Assembly: GCA_944393245.1 (NCBI GenBank)
Contig: CALXZM010000002.1
Coordinates: 124,001 to 188,000, forward strand
Direction: 5' to 3'
Source: an uncultured Alphaproteobacteria bacterium
GTDB lineage: Bacteria > Pseudomonadota > Alphaproteobacteria > Rs-D84
DNA: 64,000 nucleotides
A program made the position numbers and the translations under genes. This document shows positions 16,139-24,068 of this stretch, one piece after another (position 1 is the first letter of the stretch; the number at the start of each line of letters is the position of its first letter). The notes under the pieces are model-generated. The model ran no database searches. It was not told where the DNA came from and saw only the letters and a program-made list of their open reading frames with translations.

Positions 16139-17197
16139 ATGACTGTACCACATAATATTTATATCCACGTCCCGTTTTGCATATCAAAGTGCAATTATTG
16201 TGCTTTTTTTTCACGTGCATGCGCATGCCCGAATTGGAACAAATACGAAAGTGATATAATTAATGAAATTTTATACTGGGCAAAACTGTTGGGGCGCGTA
16301 CAGGTTCCAACTGTATTTTTCGGCGGCGGCACCCCGTCATTAATGCCCGTGCAAACATTTGAAAAAATTATGTCGGTATTAAATTCCGCATTTTGCATAC
16401 AATCAGACTGTGAAATAACACTGGAATCAAATCCGGGAACAATTGATTACAACAAATTGGTTGGATTTATCAATGCTGGCGTAAACAGATTATCAATTGG
16501 TGTGCAATCTTTGGATGATAATAAATTGAAATTCCTGGGGCGACGTCACAACGTAACCGACGCAATGACATTAATTGGTTTTGCACATAAATTAAATTTA
16601 CGTACCAGTGCTGATTTTATTTATGGGTTACCTGGCGAGACAACTGACACCGTTATACAATTATGCAAAAAAATAAATTCAATTGGATTAACACACTGTT
16701 CCATGTATGAATTAACAATTGAACCAAACACCCCGTTTGGAAAAATGAATTTAGATATGCCGTCAAATGACGAAATGGCAAATATGTATAATGCCATATA
16801 TGAAACATTAAACCTGACACGGTACGAAGTTTCTAATTATTCCGCCCCAGGTAACGAATGTCGCCACAATGCGAATGTATGGGATGGACAACCATATATT
16901 GGTATTGGCCGTGGTGCGGCGGGACGTATCTTAATTGATGAACAATGGTACGAACAACGTGGCGCAGGCATGCAATTTGAAAAAATATCAAATACAGACC
17001 GCGCAATTGAGCGCGTAATAACAGGACTGCGAACAAAGCGTGGCGTTTATCTTGACACGGATGTACAAAAAATACTAAACATGCAATACGTACACGCACA
17101 TCCAGAATTATTAAACATAACCAACAACGAACGTATCAGCGCAACCAACAGGGGCATGCTTGTTCTGGATGAAGTGATACTGAACACAGTGGGGTGA
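16139..17197 (+). CDS. hemW: HemW-type radical SAM protein
   Basis: The protein is 352 residues. The radical-SAM cluster CISKCNYC (Cys14, Cys18, Cys21) sits in the HemW context YIHVPFC, followed by FFGGGTPSLM, ESNPGTIDYNKL, NRLSIGVQSLDDNKLKFLGR and DFIYGLPGET. HemW is a haem chaperone related to, but distinct from, oxygen-independent coproporphyrinogen oxidase HemN. The C-terminal domain is present though short. The start is an ATG at 16139 with no visible Shine-Dalgarno; TATAAA at 16124-16129 lies so close that the mRNA would be nearly leaderless. The stop overlaps a possible GTG start of the following M13 peptidase. Confidence 0.88.
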   Translation: MTVPHNIYIHVPFCISKCNYCAFFSRACACPNWNKYESDIINEILYWAKLLGRVQVPTVFFGGGTPSLMPVQTFEKIMSVLNSAFCIQSDCEITLESNPGTIDYNKLVGFINAGVNRLSIGVQSLDDNKLKFLGRRHNVTDAMTLIGFAHKLNLRTSADFIYGLPGETTDTVIQLCKKINSIGLTHCSMYELTIEPNTPFGKMNLDMPSNDEMANMYNAIYETLNLTRYEVSNYSAPGNECRHNANVWDGQPYIGIGRGAAGRILIDEQWYEQRGAGMQFEKISNTDRAIERVITGLRTKRGVYLDTDVQKILNMQYVHAHPELLNITNNERISATNRGMLVLDEVILNTVG

Positions 17198-17199
17198 AA

Positions 17200-19194
17200 A
17201 TGCAACATAAATTTTTAAACATTATCGGTATAATTGCCGTTGTAATTGCTGTTGTGGCGGCCTATTTTATTACCGATGCAAAGGAGAAGGTTATGAACAT
17301 TGGTATAAAAACAGAAAACATGGACACATCTGTACGACCCGGGGATGACTTTTTTGATTATGCGACATTGGGATGGCGTCGTAATAACCCTGTGCCGGAT
17401 GACTATACGCGTTATGGGGCATTTGAAGTATTAAATGACACCAACCTGAAACGTGTGCGCGAAATCGCAGAAACAGATACCGGCAAAATCGGGACACTGT
17501 ATACAATTGCAATGAATGCGGAAAAATTAAACGCAGACGGGGTCGCGCCAGTCAAATCATATCTGGATGAAATAGATAATATAAAATCAGCAGATGATTT
17601 ACCCGTATATCTGGGAAAAATGCATAAATTTACATCCGCTTTTTGGGGTGACGGCGTGGCGTTGGATGAAAAAAACAGTGATTATTATCTGTATAATATT
17701 GGCCAGGGTGGAATTGGACTGTCACGTGACTATTATTTTGACACAGATGAAAAATCCGTTGAAATCAGAACAAAGTATCGCGATTTCATCGCAAAGCAAC
17801 TGAAAAACTTTGGGATAAATGCCGACGCCGAACAAATATATAAACTGGAAGAACGCATGGCACGTTCTTTTTACCCAAAAGAAAAATTACGCGACCCCAA
17901 TGCTAATTATCATAAAATGTCGGTCGAAGATGTTAAATCACAATTTCCTGGATTTAATTGGGATAAATATCTGACGGTACGTGGCGCGGCCGCCGCCAGT
18001 GATATTAACATCAATCAGCCCCAGGCAATTGCTGAATCAATTGCAATCATGAATGATACAGATATTGCATTAATTCGTGATTATTTGAAATATCGAATCA
18101 TCAGCGCGGCCGATACTTTATTGGATGACAAAACATATGAAATATCATTCGATTTTTATAATCGCACCATGGCCGGGCAAATGGAACAAAAACCACGGTG
18201 GAAACGTGCTGTGGCGTTACTAGATGGTTCACTGGGTGAAGAAATTGGCCATTTATACGTAGATAAATATTTTCCACCAGCCGCCAAGGAACGCATGCAA
18301 CAGTTGGTAAAAAATCTGCAACGCGCATTGGGTATGCGAATTGAAAATCTGGACTGGATGTCCGATGAAACAAAAAAACGCGCACTGGAAAAACTGAATA
18401 CTTTCCACGCAAAAATCGGATACCCAGACAAATGGCGCGATTATTCCAATTTGGATATCAGTGCAGATGCGCCACTGTGGGAAAATATTGTACGCGTCGC
18501 CAAATTCGAAGACGCGTTCTGGTTGGATAAAATCGGCCAAAAGAAAGATCCAACCATCTGGTATATGAACGCACACGAAATAAATGCGTACTATGACCCC
18601 ACCACGAACGAAGTTTGTTTTCCGGCCGGAATTTTACAATATCCGTTCTTTGATATGGATGCAGATGATGCGTTTAACTATGGCGCAATCGGCAGCATAA
18701 TTGGCCATGAAATGACACACGGATTCGACGATTCCGGACGACAATTTGACGCGGATGGAAACCTGCGCGATTGGTGGACGGCGGCCGATGCAGACGCGTT
18801 TAACGCACGCGCACGCGTCATGCGGGATTTCTTTGATAATATCCAGGTTGCGCCCGGTGTTCACGCAAATGGCGAATTTACACTGGGGGAAAATCTGGCG
18901 GATTATGGTGGAATAACTGTTGCATACACTGCGTACAAAAACTTTGGCACCCCCAGCCCAGAATTTAATGGTTTAACCCCAGACATGCGATTCTTTATCG
19001 CATATGCAGGCGCATGGGCACAAAATATTCGTGATGCAGAAGCATTACGTCTGACCAAAATGGATGAACATTCATTGGCGCGGTGGCGTGTGAATGGAAT
19101 ACTGCCACACATAGATGCATGGTATGATGCGTTTGATGTAACAACAAATGATAAAATGTATATCGCACCAGATCAGCGCGTAAAATTATGGTAA
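17200..19194 (+). CDS. pepO: M13-family metallopeptidase (PepO/neprilysin-like)
   Basis: The protein is about 664 residues from the ATG at 17200, 5 nt after GGGG; a GTG at 17194 overlapping the hemW stop is an alternative. A single N-terminal hydrophobic segment (about residues 6-25) is a signal anchor or uncleaved signal, placing the catalytic part in the periplasm. The zinc motif HEMTH (His503, Glu504, His507) is followed by ENLADYGG near residue 563, the third ligand. The N-terminal M13 motif PGDDFFDYATLGWRRNNPVP is also present. M13 enzymes cut short peptides. A terminator follows at once. It probably forms a two-gene unit with hemW. Confidence 0.92.
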   Translation: MQHKFLNIIGIIAVVIAVVAAYFITDAKEKVMNIGIKTENMDTSVRPGDDFFDYATLGWRRNNPVPDDYTRYGAFEVLNDTNLKRVREIAETDTGKIGTLYTIAMNAEKLNADGVAPVKSYLDEIDNIKSADDLPVYLGKMHKFTSAFWGDGVALDEKNSDYYLYNIGQGGIGLSRDYYFDTDEKSVEIRTKYRDFIAKQLKNFGINADAEQIYKLEERMARSFYPKEKLRDPNANYHKMSVEDVKSQFPGFNWDKYLTVRGAAAASDININQPQAIAESIAIMNDTDIALIRDYLKYRIISAADTLLDDKTYEISFDFYNRTMAGQMEQKPRWKRAVALLDGSLGEEIGHLYVDKYFPPAAKERMQQLVKNLQRALGMRIENLDWMSDETKKRALEKLNTFHAKIGYPDKWRDYSNLDISADAPLWENIVRVAKFEDAFWLDKIGQKKDPTIWYMNAHEINAYYDPTTNEVCFPAGILQYPFFDMDADDAFNYGAIGSIIGHEMTHGFDDSGRQFDADGNLRDWWTAADADAFNARARVMRDFFDNIQVAPGVHANGEFTLGENLADYGGITVAYTAYKNFGTPSPEFNGLTPDMRFFIAYAGAWAQNIRDAEALRLTKMDEHSLARWRVNGILPHIDAWYDAFDVTTNDKMYIAPDQRVKLW

Positions 19195-19224
19195 AAAAAT
19201 ACCGGCAAACGCCGGTATTTTTTT
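19195..19224. terminator. Bidirectional terminator, pepO and the small membrane gene
   Basis: Stem ACCGGC/GCCGGT extended by A/T pairs, AAAC loop, flanked by A and T runs, between two convergent stop codons. Confidence 0.85.
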
Positions 19225-19226
19225 AT

Positions 19227-19562
19227 TTAATGATGCGCAATTAAATGTAAAATTATACTGATGAAAAATATTATCGTTATAACAGCCAAAATTATTTTTT
19301 GTGTACGGTGATTGTGGCCATGTTCATCATGACAATGATTACAATCACAATGACAATCGCGAATAACCAAAAACCACGACAACGCCAACATCAATGCTGA
19401 AAACACAAACAACCACGGTTCAACCCAATGCGGGATAAATTCCGCATGCGCAAATTCCGGTGCAAACAATCCGACAATCGATAATACTATCGGTAACACG
19501 CAACAAAACAGATGCGGCAAAATGCTGGCAATAATTCCAATTTTTACGGCTTTATTTTTCAT
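19227..19562 (-). CDS. Small membrane protein with Cys/His cluster (MerC/MerT-like)
   Basis: The protein is 111 residues from the ATG at 19562. An upstream in-frame extension to 19613 would run into the duplicated tRNA-Arg fragment and is rejected. Three or four hydrophobic helices are visible. The first contains LPHLFCCVLP, a vicinal-cysteine motif seen in mercury- and metal-transport MerC/MerT-type proteins. A loop near residues 68-84 is a dense metal-binding cluster (CHCDCNHCHDEHGHNH). Transport or sensing of a soft or divalent metal is inference. There is no clear ribosome site. The duplicated tRNA segment lies immediately upstream and may have displaced its native promoter. Confidence 0.6.
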   Translation of the reverse strand: MKNKAVKIGIIASILPHLFCCVLPIVLSIVGLFAPEFAHAEFIPHWVEPWLFVFSALMLALSWFLVIRDCHCDCNHCHDEHGHNHRTQKIILAVITIIFFISIILHLIAHH

Positions 19563-19579
19563 TTTTTCAAACCACAATT

Positions 19580-19596
19580 GTATCCCCAACAGGAAT
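19580..19596 (-). repeat. Duplicated 3' fragment of tRNA-Arg
   Basis: A 17-bp exact direct repeat of the end of the tRNA-Arg gene at 19696-19712, from the T-loop to the discriminator base. It is separated from the true copy by 99 bp. Such a block is what integration at a tRNA 3' end leaves. Confidence 0.75.
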
Positions 19597-19693
19597 ACTT
19601 CGTCACCTGGCAAAATTGCGCTGCGCGCAACTGGCGTACGCCCGTCCGCCTTTTTGCGGCGGTTCGAACCTTTGCCACAGGTTCAATTCCTGT

Positions 19694-19769
19694 TGGTATC
19701 CCCAACAGGAATCGAACCTGTATCAAGGGTTTAGGAAACCCCCGTTCTATCCAGTTGAACTATGGGGAC
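19694..19769 (-). tRNA. tRNA-Arg (CCT anticodon)
   Basis: A 76-nt cloverleaf with CCA encoded (complement of 19694-19696). The acceptor stem GTCCCCA pairs with TGGGGAT, with a G-U first pair. The anticodon loop TTCCTAA reads AGG (Arg), and the T-arm is GGTTCGATTCC. The 17 nt from within the T-loop to the discriminator base are repeated exactly 116 bp downstream, and an inverted copy of the T-arm (GGAATTGAACC) lies just past the CCA. Confidence 0.95.
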
Positions 19770-19802
19770 AGTGCATTATATTTTATTCACATATTTTTAA
19801 TA

Positions 19803-19831
19803 TTGCAAGTTGTAATCACGACTTGTATAAT
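19803..19831 (+). promoter_or_regulatory. Consensus promoter of fabH-ihfA
   Basis: -35 TTGCAA (19803-19808), 17-bp spacer, -10 TATAAT (19826-19831). It lies 30 nt upstream of the fabH ATG, between divergently oriented tRNA-Arg and fabH. Confidence 0.8.
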
Positions 19832-19860
19832 ACGCCGAATAAAATAAAAGGAAAGGCAAA

Positions 19861-20799
19861 ATGGGAAACAGATTAATTGGTTATGGTTCTTATTTGCCCG
19901 AACGGGTTGTAACTAATTTCGATTTGGAAAAGATAGTCGACACATCCGACGAATGGATTGTTCAACGCACAGGTATGCGTGAACGTCATTTTGCACGCGA
20001 TGATGAAACTGTTGTCGATATGGCCACAATCGCGGCCCAACGGGCATTGGATAATGCACATGTTTCTATAAATGACATTGATTTGGTAATCGTTGCAACA
20101 ACTTCACCTGAATTGGATTTTCCATCCGTCGGGGTCCAGGTTTTGGGACGATTGGGGGCGTCTAATAACGCACCGGCATTTGACGTACGGGGGGCTTGCA
20201 CGGGATATATTTATGCATTACACTGTGCACGCGCGTTTTTTACGTCCGGGATACACAAACGCATAATGCTTATCGGGGCGGAAAAAATGTCACGATTTAT
20301 AGACTGGGGTGACCGCAGCACGGCCGTGTTATTTGGCGATGGTGCGGGCGCACAGATATTCGAACATTCCACGTCCAGTTATTCGGGAATTATTGATACC
20401 GTCGTAATGTCTGATGGACGTGAAATGGGAATGTTATATGGAACACCGGACCATCACATTATGATGAATGGACCAGAAACATATAAAAAGGCTGTAACCC
20501 TGATGCCAGAGGCCGCCAGTTACATCATGGAACATGCCGGAATTACCGCAGATAACGTCGATTGGATTATTCCACACCAGGCGAATCTGCGTATTATTCA
20601 AAGTGGCGCGCAACGTTTGGGATTCCCATTGGAAAAAATTGTTGTCACGGTGGACAAACATGCAAATACCAGTGGCGCATCCGGCGTACTTGCAATGTCG
20701 TACGCAATAGATAATAATATAATTAAAAAGGGACAACTTGTTCTGTATCCTGCGTTTGGCAGTGGCCTGACATGGGGTGCGGCATTAATCAGGGTGTAA
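19861..20799 (+). CDS. fabH: 3-oxoacyl-ACP synthase III (KAS III)
   Basis: A 312-residue thiolase-fold enzyme. The catalytic triad is Cys113 in GACTGYIYAL, His239 in IPHQANLRI and Asn269 in NTSGASG. The N-terminal GYGSYLPERVVTN and the DEWIVQRTGMRERHFA motif are typical of FabH. It condenses acetyl-CoA with malonyl-ACP to start fatty-acid synthesis in the cytoplasm. AAAGGAAAGG lies upstream of the ATG and a consensus promoter just before it. The ihfA gene follows after 3 bp, an arrangement common in alphaproteobacteria, where plsX-fabH-ihfA often form one block. Here plsX is 10 kb away with rpmF. Confidence 0.95.
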   Translation: MGNRLIGYGSYLPERVVTNFDLEKIVDTSDEWIVQRTGMRERHFARDDETVVDMATIAAQRALDNAHVSINDIDLVIVATTSPELDFPSVGVQVLGRLGASNNAPAFDVRGACTGYIYALHCARAFFTSGIHKRIMLIGAEKMSRFIDWGDRSTAVLFGDGAGAQIFEHSTSSYSGIIDTVVMSDGREMGMLYGTPDHHIMMNGPETYKKAVTLMPEAASYIMEHAGITADNVDWIIPHQANLRIIQSGAQRLGFPLEKIVVTVDKHANTSGASGVLAMSYAIDNNIIKKGQLVLYPAFGSGLTWGAALIRV

Positions 20800-20802
20800 A
20801 AA

Positions 20803-21090
20803 ATGGCAACAATAACCAGAAGTGATTTTGCAAACCGTTTACGTGAACGTTTTGGCGTTACCACAACTGATGCGCTGAAATTGGTTGATATTATATTTGA
20901 CGAAATTCGCGAATCTTTGATTAATGGCGAAGAAGTTAAGTTCGCCGGATTTGGCAGTTTCAAAATTTTGGCAAAGCCACAACGTATGGGCCGAAATCCT
21001 AAGACAGGCGCACCGGCGGTCATAACCGCACGACGCGTGGCTTCTTTCCGCCCCAGTAATGAATTTAGAAAGCGGGTTGCGAAAAAGTAA
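20803..21090 (+). CDS. ihfA: Integration host factor subunit alpha
   Basis: This 95-residue HU/IHF-family protein is of the alpha type: ITRSDFANRLRERFGVTTTDA, EEVKFAGFGSFKILAK and the DNA-contact arm RMGRNPKTGAPAVITARRVASFRPS, with the intercalating Pro in NPKTG. It binds and bends DNA as a heterodimer with IHF-beta, which is not in this window. It lies 3 bp after fabH, so both come from the same promoter, and a terminator follows. Confidence 0.93.
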   Translation: MATITRSDFANRLRERFGVTTTDALKLVDIIFDEIRESLINGEEVKFAGFGSFKILAKPQRMGRNPKTGAPAVITARRVASFRPSNEFRKRVAKK

Positions 21091-21092
21091 TA

Positions 21093-21120
21093 AAAACACC
21101 GGAAAAAGCCGGTGTTTTTT
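21093..21120 (+). terminator. Terminator of fabH-ihfA
   Basis: Stem ACACCGG/CCGGTGT with an A-rich loop, followed by TTTTTT. Confidence 0.85.
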
Positions 21121-21189
21121 ATCGCGTTTATGCAATTATAATATTTTTTGAAAAATGGCCGGTAAATGCCGGGCAAAAAAGGAAGTAAA

Positions 21190-22275
21190 ATGAAAATATA
21201 TGATCAAACCGAATTAGATTTCAAAGATGTATTGGTAAAGCCAAAACGTTCATTTATTAATTCACGATCCGAAGTAGAAGTTACCCGCGAATACAAATTC
21301 AAATGGTGCCCACGTCGCATCGTTGGCACGGGCATAATTTCTGCAAATATGGCAACTGTTGGTACATTCCAGGTCGCAAAACATATGATGCAAAACAAAA
21401 TGTTTTGTTGTTTGCATAAACATTATGAAATTGACGATTTGATAAAATTCATAACTGAAAATGATTGTCGCGATTATGTATTTTTATCCATGGGACTGCG
21501 CGACGAAGATTATAAAAAAATTGAAACCATATTAACCGAATATCCCGACAAATGTCGCAATATCTGCATTGATGTTCCGAACGCATATATTCCACGCGTC
21601 AAAGAATTAGTTATCAAAATGCGCGAAAAATTTCCTGATATATTGCTGATGGTTGGCAATGCGGTAACGGCCGAATTGGTCGAAGATTTAATTTTATCCG
21701 GTGCCGACATTGTAAAATGTGGCATTGGCAGTGGCAGCGCATGCATAACCCGCCGAATAACCGGTGTTGGCCGGCCACAATTATCAACCATATTTGAATG
21801 CGCGGATACCGCCCACGGTATTGGCGGCATGATTTGCAGTGATGGCGGTGTTGTATATGTTGGCGATATATGCAAGGCATTTGGTGCCGGGGCTGATTTT
21901 GTTATGATGGGCGGTTTTTATGCCGGATGTCCCGAAGCCGCGGGCGATATCATTGAAAAGAAATTTATCACCGGCCAAATCGACGAAAAGACCGGCGAAC
22001 GTGTTATTGAAACCAAACGGTTCAAAGTCTTTTACGGCATGTCATCTGAATATGCACAAAACAAACACTATCACGGCATGCCGAAATACCGCGCCAGCGA
22101 GGGTCGTGTTGTCGAAGTACCACTGCGCGACCCAATAGACAAAATGAACCAGGATATTTTGGGTGGATTGCGTTCATACATGACATACATTGGCGCACGC
22201 CGATTAAAAGACGTGTCAAAATGCACAACGTTTTATCGTGTAAACACGCAATTAAACACTGTGTTTGGTGAATAA
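21190..22275 (+). CDS. guaC: GMP reductase
   Basis: The protein is 361 residues from the ATG at 21190, with AAAGGAAG just upstream; the in-frame codon at 21166 is not used in this view. It is an IMPDH/GMPR-family TIM barrel. DFKDVLVKPKRS opens the domain, KCGIGSGSACITRRITGVG holds the catalytic Cys, and DGGVVYVGDICKAFGAGADFVMMGGFYAG is the phosphate-binding loop. The YGMSSEYAQNK segment and the lack of a CBS insert distinguish it from IMP dehydrogenase. It deaminates GMP to IMP with NADPH, linking guanine salvage to the adenine branch. It is single, with its 3' end meeting the PLD-family gene tail to tail. Confidence 0.92.
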   Translation: MKIYDQTELDFKDVLVKPKRSFINSRSEVEVTREYKFKWCPRRIVGTGIISANMATVGTFQVAKHMMQNKMFCCLHKHYEIDDLIKFITENDCRDYVFLSMGLRDEDYKKIETILTEYPDKCRNICIDVPNAYIPRVKELVIKMREKFPDILLMVGNAVTAELVEDLILSGADIVKCGIGSGSACITRRITGVGRPQLSTIFECADTAHGIGGMICSDGGVVYVGDICKAFGAGADFVMMGGFYAGCPEAAGDIIEKKFITGQIDEKTGERVIETKRFKVFYGMSSEYAQNKHYHGMPKYRASEGRVVEVPLRDPIDKMNQDILGGLRSYMTYIGARRLKDVSKCTTFYRVNTQLNTVFGE

Positions 22276-23865
22276 TTAAACAAATTTTTCCGGGACCAGG
22301 TTGGTAAGTATTTTCCACGCCCGACGAAATACTGATGTATCCGGACTGTGATGATACACACGCGGTTGTTTATCGCCGGGGCGACTGCCGGTCCAGACGG
22401 GATCACCATCCGAATTCAACGTTACGTGCCATGACGTTTTGGTATCCTGGATAATCATGTTACGTAATTTGTCGGCAAAATCACGACTTTCAAAAACAGC
22501 AACGTTTTCAGTATTATAATATGCACTGCGCGGATCCAGGTTAAAACTGCCAATCCATGAAATATCGTCATCAAACACAATTGTTTTACTGTGCATTACA
22601 GAAAAACTGGATTGCCTGCGTTCGCGGTCGTGTTCACGCCCACGCAGGTTTTCAGCAGATAACATAAATTCATATATATCCGCCCCAGATTCAATCAACT
22701 GCTTTCTGTACTTTTCCCACTTTGCATATACCGTCGGTGCATTTGTTGATGCCAACGAATTTGTAACAATTGTCATGTGAACACCGGAATTTTCTTCACG
22801 TAACATGTGTTCCAAACCACCCTGGCCCGGGACAAAATATGCCGCAGACATATAAACAGAATCCGTTGTTCTGTCCCACAGACGTTGCAATGCAGTGATT
22901 ATTTCACCACGATATTCCTCTTTTTCAGACATGGACATTTCAACCTTGGACGGTGGGTCAGCCAAAAATTTTCCACGTCCCCAACTGAAATCAAATTTTT
23001 TGTTTTTATATTCGTCCTGGGCCAATAAAATGATTTTATTGTATTCACGTATTGCGTCCGCACTTTTACGTTCTATATCTTTAAACTTTTGTTCCAATTT
23101 ACGCATGGCGCGTTCGGATTTCGCCTTTGGAAAAACAGACGCCGGTATTGCCAAATGATAATTCCAATATTCGTCAAAACTGGCCGTGGCATATTTCGTC
23201 ATATCGCCGATAAACAACACGTCGGTATCAGAAAAGTTCGATGCCGTTTCAGGGTAAAAATAATTACTGCCAACATTGCGGCCCCCCGTTATGTATGCAA
23301 CGTTATCAACAATAAACAATTTATTATGCATACGCGAATTTAAACGGTTAAAGTCCAATAAAAATTGCGGATAATACAGCAATCTGGAACGATTTGCCAC
23401 AGGATTGAAAACTTTAACCTCTATATTCGGATGTTGGTTCAGTAACATTACGTCCGCAATATCGGATTTAGTACCATAATCATCCAATAAAATTCGCACC
23501 TTGACCCCACGGTCAGCCGCACGCTTTAATTCACCAATTAAAACCTTGGACGAAAAATCATTACTGTAAATATATGTTTGCAAATCAATGGTCTTGGTCG
23601 CCATACGGGCAAATGCGGCACGAATTACAAATGCCGACAGGCCATCTTCTATTAATGTGGCACCACTGATATCCGGGCCAGATGCCAATTCCGATGCATA
23701 GCACTGCGCCAACGGGGTCTGAATAGGATCATAATCGAAATCAGTGGCGGTAACCTTTGGCACATAATTGGCCAACCGTTCATCAGTCGTTGATGTCGGT
23801 ATCACCGTACACCCCATAAACGGCAGTGTAAATATGAATAAAGACGCCTTTTTCAAGAAAGACAA
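22276..23865 (-). CDS. PLD-family lipoprotein, cardiolipin-synthase-like (ClsC/YmdC type)
   Basis: The protein is about 529 residues from a TTG at 23865, chosen because AGGGGT lies 8 nt upstream and the product then begins MSFLKKASLFIFTLPFMGC, a plausible lipoprotein signal with Cys as lipid site. An ATG at 23922 lacks this context. Two HKD motifs are present: HNKLFIVDNVAYITGG and HSKTIVFDDDISWIGSFNLDPRS. The overall order matches the YmdC/ClsC branch of phospholipase D enzymes, which make cardiolipin from two phospholipids. If it is a lipoprotein it would act on the periplasmic side, unlike ClsA. A consensus promoter sits 40-67 nt upstream. Confidence 0.8.
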   Translation of the reverse strand: MSFLKKASLFIFTLPFMGCTVIPTSTTDERLANYVPKVTATDFDYDPIQTPLAQCYASELASGPDISGATLIEDGLSAFVIRAAFARMATKTIDLQTYIYSNDFSSKVLIGELKRAADRGVKVRILLDDYGTKSDIADVMLLNQHPNIEVKVFNPVANRSRLLYYPQFLLDFNRLNSRMHNKLFIVDNVAYITGGRNVGSNYFYPETASNFSDTDVLFIGDMTKYATASFDEYWNYHLAIPASVFPKAKSERAMRKLEQKFKDIERKSADAIREYNKIILLAQDEYKNKKFDFSWGRGKFLADPPSKVEMSMSEKEEYRGEIITALQRLWDRTTDSVYMSAAYFVPGQGGLEHMLREENSGVHMTIVTNSLASTNAPTVYAKWEKYRKQLIESGADIYEFMLSAENLRGREHDRERRQSSFSVMHSKTIVFDDDISWIGSFNLDPRSAYYNTENVAVFESRDFADKLRNMIIQDTKTSWHVTLNSDGDPVWTGSRPGDKQPRVYHHSPDTSVFRRAWKILTNLVPEKFV

Positions 23866-23904
23866 TCGATTACCCCTATATGTTGAATACACAATATGCA
23901 ACAT

Positions 23905-23932
23905 ATTACAACATATAATCACACAATGTCAA
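23905..23932 (-). promoter_or_regulatory. Promoter of the PLD-family gene
   Basis: -35 TTGACA (23932-23927), 16-bp spacer, -10 TGTAAT (23910-23905). The expected start near 23898 gives a leader of about 33 nt to the TTG start at 23865. Confidence 0.7.
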
Positions 23933-24068
23933 ATTCATTAAATAATTTAACAAATTATGATATTAGTCATATCAGAACTAATTATTTTTATGTTTGAATT
24001 TTCTATTTTTTGTTTGCGCGTTTTTGCGTATTATGATAAAATCTGTGTAATAGAAGGGAAGATTTCGC

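Noticed and set aside
19512-19876. Plus-strand reading frames over tRNA-Arg and its duplicate
   Set aside because: Antisense to a tRNA and to the start of the small membrane gene; no coding features.
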